In this document: one piece after another, positions 5,302 through 7,999 of the stretch
Layout: every line of letters starts with the position of its first letter
How positions within the stretch are numbered: position 1 is the stretch's first letter
Assembly (NCBI GenBank): GCA_937967345.1
Contig: CALBTN010000396.1
Span: 1-7,999 of the forward strand
Source of the DNA: an uncultured Rubrivivax sp.
GTDB taxonomy: Bacteria; Pseudomonadota; Gammaproteobacteria; Burkholderiales; Burkholderiaceae_C
Direction: 5' to 3'
DNA length: 7,999 nt
Notes under the pieces: generated by a model
What the model saw: the letters and a program-made list of their open reading frames with translations, nothing else
What the model was told of the DNA's origin: nothing
The model's database searches: none
Program-made: the position numbers and the translations under genes

Positions 5302-6477
5302 ATGTTCCGAATCTCCCAGTTCATGCGCCTGCTGGCCGATGCCGAGCGCGGCGTGGCGATACCGCCGCCGCGGCGTGCGCGCGCTCCCGGCCCGGTCGTC
5401 ATCTGGAACCTGATCCGCCGCTGCAACCTGACCTGCAAGCACTGCTACGCACTGTCGGCCGACCACGACTACCCGGGCGAGTTGAGCACCAGCGAGGTGT
5501 TCACGGTGATGGACGACCTGAAGGCGTTCAAGGTGCCGGTGCTGATCCTGTCCGGCGGCGAGCCGCTGCTGCGGCCCGACCTGTTCGACATCGCCGCGCG
5601 CGCCAAGGCGATGGGCTTTTATGTCGGCCTGTCGAGCAATGGCACGCTGATCGACGAGGCCATGGCCGACCGGGTCGCCGCGGCCGGCTTCGACTACGTC
5701 GGCATCAGCCTGGACGGGCTGCGCGACACGCACGACAAGTTTCGCCGGCTGCAAGGTGCTTTCGACCGCAGCCTCGCGGCGCTGCGCCACCTGCGCGCGC
5801 GCGAGGTGCGGCTCGGCCTGCGCTACACGATGACGGCGATGAACGCGCACGACTTTCGCCCGCTGCTGCAGTTGATGCGCGACGAGGGCGTGGCCAAGTT
5901 CTACTTCTCGCACCTGAACTACGCCGGGCGCGGCAACATCCACCGCGCCCGCGACGCGCAGTTCGCCGCCACGCGCGAGGCGATGGATCTGCTGTTCGAC
6001 ACCGCCTGGCAGGCCGCGCGCGACGGCCGCGACGACGATTACGTCAGCGGCAACAACGACGCCGACGGGCCGTGGCTGCTGCGCTGGGCCGACGCGCGCT
6101 GGCCGCGCCAGCACCAGGCGCTGCGCGAGCATCTGGCCGCCTGGGGCGGCAACTCCAGCGGCGTCAATGTCGCCAACATCGACAACCTCGGCCACGTGCA
6201 CCCGGACACGATGTGGTGGCACCACGACCTGGGCAGCGTGCGCGAGCGGCCGTTCTCGGCCATCTGGCAAGACACCAGCGATCCGCTGATGGCCGGGCTC
6301 AAGGCCGCGCGCCGTCCGGTGCAGGGGCGCTGCGCCGGGTGCGCGCACCTGGACATCTGCGGCGGCAACACGCGGGTGCGCGCGCAGCAGGTCAGCGGCA
6401 ACCCCTGGGCCGAGGATCCGGGCTGCTACCTCAGCGATGCCGAGATCGGCCTGACGGCGCAGGAAGTGCTCGCATGA
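5302..6477 (+). CDS. nirJ: NirJ, radical SAM enzyme of heme d1 biosynthesis
   Basis: A 391-residue radical S-adenosylmethionine enzyme. The 4Fe-4S cluster that binds SAM is held by CNLTCKHC (Cys41, Cys45, Cys48, the CxxxCxxC signature), followed by LSGGEP (83-88), LSSNGT (110-115) and GISLDG (134-139). The C-terminal SPASM-like region carries Cys344, Cys347, Cys353 and Cys375, suited to a second iron-sulfur cluster as described for NirJ. It acts on 12,18-didecarboxysiroheme in the cytoplasm, removing the C3 and C8 propionates on the way to the d1 oxo groups; details of the oxygen step remain unsettled. Length and cysteine spacing look complete. GAGGG with 8 nt spacing supports the ATG at 5302. 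The stop overlaps the nirN start as ATGA. Confidence 0.94.
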   Translation: MFRISQFMRLLADAERGVAIPPPRRARAPGPVVIWNLIRRCNLTCKHCYALSADHDYPGELSTSEVFTVMDDLKAFKVPVLILSGGEPLLRPDLFDIAARAKAMGFYVGLSSNGTLIDEAMADRVAAAGFDYVGISLDGLRDTHDKFRRLQGAFDRSLAALRHLRAREVRLGLRYTMTAMNAHDFRPLLQLMRDEGVAKFYFSHLNYAGRGNIHRARDAQFAATREAMDLLFDTAWQAARDGRDDDYVSGNNDADGPWLLRWADARWPRQHQALREHLAAWGGNSSGVNVANIDNLGHVHPDTMWWHHDLGSVRERPFSAIWQDTSDPLMAGLKAARRPVQGRCAGCAHLDICGGNTRVRAQQVSGNPWAEDPGCYLSDAEIGLTAQEVLA

Positions 6478-7999
6478 AGCCGCTGCTGCACCTGCTGTGG
6501 CAAGCCGCCGCGGCGGTCGGCCTGGTGCTGATCGGCGTCGACCTGGCCAGCGCCGCGCAGCCGGCGTCATCGACAGCCCTTGCCGCGTCCGCACCAACGA
6601 TCGACGCGGCCGACCCGGCGGGCGCGCCAGCGGCGCTGTACCAGCAGCATTGCGCCGCCTGCCACGGCGCACAACGCATCGGCGGCATGGGCCCGGCGCT
6701 GCTGCCCGAGAGCCTGGAGCGGCTGCGCCGCGCCGAGGCGCTGCAAGTCATCGCCAACGGCCGTGCGGCGACGCAGATGCCCGGCTTCGGCGACAAGTTG
6801 AGCCAGCACGAGATCGCCGCGCTGGCGGCATGGATCACGACGCCGGTACTGCCGCCGCCGGCGTGGACCGAGGCCGACATCCGCGCGTCGCGCATCGCCG
6901 ACCCGGCGGCGGCGGCGCTGCCGCACAAGCCGGTGTGGCGCGCCGACCCGATGAACCTATTCGTCGTCGTCGAAGGCGGCGACCACCACGTCAGCCTGGT
7001 CGACGGCGACCGCTTCGAGCCCATCCACCGCTTCCCCAGCCGCTACGCGCTGCACGGCGGGCCGAAGTTCTCGCCCGACGGGCGCTTCGTGTACTTCGGC
7101 TCGCGCGACGGCTGGATCACCAAGTACGACCTGTGGAACCTGAGCGTGGTGGCCGAAGTGCGCGCCGGGCTGAACATGCGCAATGTCGCGGTCAGCGGCG
7201 ACGGCAAGTGGGTGATGGCGGCCAACTACTTTCCGCGCACGCTGGCGCTGTTCGACGCGGGGCTGAATCTGGTCAAGACCTACGCCGCGGCCACGGCCGA
7301 CGGCGCGAGCAGCTCGCGCGTGTCGGCGGTGTACGACGCCGCGCCGCGCAAGAGCTTCGTCGTGGCGATGAAGGACATCCCCGAGGTCTGGGAGATTTCG
7401 TACGACCCGAAGGCCGAGCCGATCTACGACGGCCTGGTGCACGACTACCGCATGGGCGAAGGCGTGCCCAAGCCGGGCACCTTCGGCGTGCGGCGCTCGA
7501 AGCTGCAGCAGCCGCTCGATGACTTCTTCTTCTCGCCCGACTACAGCGAGGTGCTTGGCGCGACGCGCGGCGGGGGCGACGGCGCGGCGACCGCGCAGGT
7601 GGTCAACCTGGACGTGCGGCGCAAGATCGCCGACCTGCCGATCGCCGGCATGCCGCACCTGGGCTCGGGCATCACCTTCATGTGGAACGGCCGGCGCGTC
7701 GTTGCCGGGCCCAACCTGAAGGGCGGCCAGATCGACGTCATCGACATGAAGACCTGGCAGCCGGTGAAGACCATTGCCGTGCCCGGCCCCGGATTCTTCA
7801 TGCGCAGCCACGAGAACACGCCCTACGCCTGGACCGACTCGATGATGAGCCCGCAGGCCAAGGACACGCTGACCATCGTCGACAAGCGCTCGCTCGAGGC
7901 GGTGGCCAGCGTGCGCGCCGAGCCAGGCAAGACGCTGGCGCACATCGAGTTCACCAAGGACGGGCGCTACGCGCTGGCCAGCCTGTGGGAGAAGGACGG
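6474..7999 (+). CDS. nirN: NirN, dihydro-heme d1 dehydrogenase, cut by window end
   Basis: 508 codons are visible and the gene runs off the right edge. Residues 1-28 are a signal peptide ending in an ASA/SAA-type site. A cytochrome c domain follows with CAACH (Cys60, Cys63, His64) and Met102 in TQMPGF as a candidate ligand. From about residue 155 comes an eight-bladed propeller of the NirS d1 type, with ALHGGPKFSPDGRFVYFGSR starting at 192 (His194, candidate d1 ligand) and GMPHLGSGITF at 392-402 (His395, a conserved histidine region in NirN). NirN oxidises dihydro-heme d1 to heme d1 by forming the acrylate double bond, then passes the cofactor to NirS, in the periplasm. I call NirN and not NirS because motifs such as SSRVSAVYDAAPRKSF, KDIPEVWE and GPGFFMRSHENTPYAW are NirN-like and the NirS sequence around its d1 histidines is absent. 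Comparison with the family suggests only a few dozen codons are missing. Confidence 0.9.
   Translation, partial: MKPLLHLLWQAAAAVGLVLIGVDLASAAQPASSTALAASAPTIDAADPAGAPAALYQQHCAACHGAQRIGGMGPALLPESLERLRRAEALQVIANGRAATQMPGFGDKLSQHEIAALAAWITTPVLPPPAWTEADIRASRIADPAAAALPHKPVWRADPMNLFVVVEGGDHHVSLVDGDRFEPIHRFPSRYALHGGPKFSPDGRFVYFGSRDGWITKYDLWNLSVVAEVRAGLNMRNVAVSGDGKWVMAANYFPRTLALFDAGLNLVKTYAAATADGASSSRVSAVYDAAPRKSFVVAMKDIPEVWEISYDPKAEPIYDGLVHDYRMGEGVPKPGTFGVRRSKLQQPLDDFFFSPDYSEVLGATRGGGDGAATAQVVNLDVRRKIADLPIAGMPHLGSGITFMWNGRRVVAGPNLKGGQIDVIDMKTWQPVKTIAVPGPGFFMRSHENTPYAWTDSMMSPQAKDTLTIVDKRSLEAVASVRAEPGKTLAHIEFTKDGRYALASLWEKD

Noticed and set aside
5152..6672. 506-codon open frame on the minus strand opposite nirJ
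   Set aside because: No recognisable motifs, while the plus strand has an intact radical-SAM enzyme with all expected cysteines.
6497..7522. 341-codon plus-strand open frame overlapping nirN
   Set aside because: Its translation is Arg/Gly/Ala-rich without motifs, whereas the frame starting at 6474 gives a signal peptide, CAACH heme site and NirN propeller.
6474..7999. Cytochrome cd1 nitrite reductase NirS
   Set aside because: Domain order is the same, but the motifs around the d1 pocket match NirN, and the NirS-type AVHISR and surrounding sequence are absent.
1..7999. CRISPR arrays, insertion sequences, tRNA or rRNA genes, phage or defence genes
   Set aside because: I saw no regularly spaced repeats, terminal inverted repeats with a transposase, tRNA-like sequence or defence-type proteins. 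Coding density and GC appear uniform, with no sign of recent insertion.

Overview
The window is GC-rich throughout (roughly 70%), with gene content and protein style typical of a denitrifying betaproteobacterium, most likely Burkholderiales. That placement rests on the start of a fused indolepyruvate ferredoxin oxidoreductase, a tightly packed nir operon and an FNR/DNR-type box. Genus cannot be read from the sequence.

Layout. At the left edge (1-111, minus) lie the first 37 codons of an indolepyruvate ferredoxin oxidoreductase family gene. It is divergent from an Lrp/AsnC regulator (318-851, plus), and the 206 bp between them hold two inverted repeats. The regulator converges, across an 18 bp gap, on nirE (870-1691, minus), a uroporphyrinogen-III C-methyltransferase. 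Between nirE and the next gene is a 139 bp divergent promoter region with a near-perfect FNR/DNR box. From 1831 to the right edge runs one compact plus-strand operon: nirC, nirF, a fused nirDL, nirG, nirH, nirJ and nirN, the last cut by the window end. Junctions are 4-11 nt overlaps or gaps of 4 and 10 nt, so translation is probably coupled.

How the genes work together. This is the heme d1 pathway, which supplies the cofactor of cytochrome cd1 nitrite reductase (NirS). NirE methylates uroporphyrinogen III towards precorrin-2 and siroheme. The NirD-L, NirG and NirH modules decarboxylate siroheme to 12,18-didecarboxysiroheme. The radical-SAM enzyme NirJ modifies the remaining propionates on the macrocycle. 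NirF and NirN, beta-propeller proteins of the periplasm, finish the cofactor, with NirN forming the acrylate double bond and passing heme d1 on. NirC is a small periplasmic c-type cytochrome. NirS, NirM and any exporter of the intermediate are not in the window.

I found no evidence of an undescribed system. The points worth a second look are the shared FNR/DNR box with nearly symmetric class II geometry for nirE and nirC, the alternating D-type/L-type decarboxylase modules with a D-L fusion, the visible homology between NirC and the cytochrome domain of NirN, and an 18 bp palindrome upstream of the Lrp-type gene.
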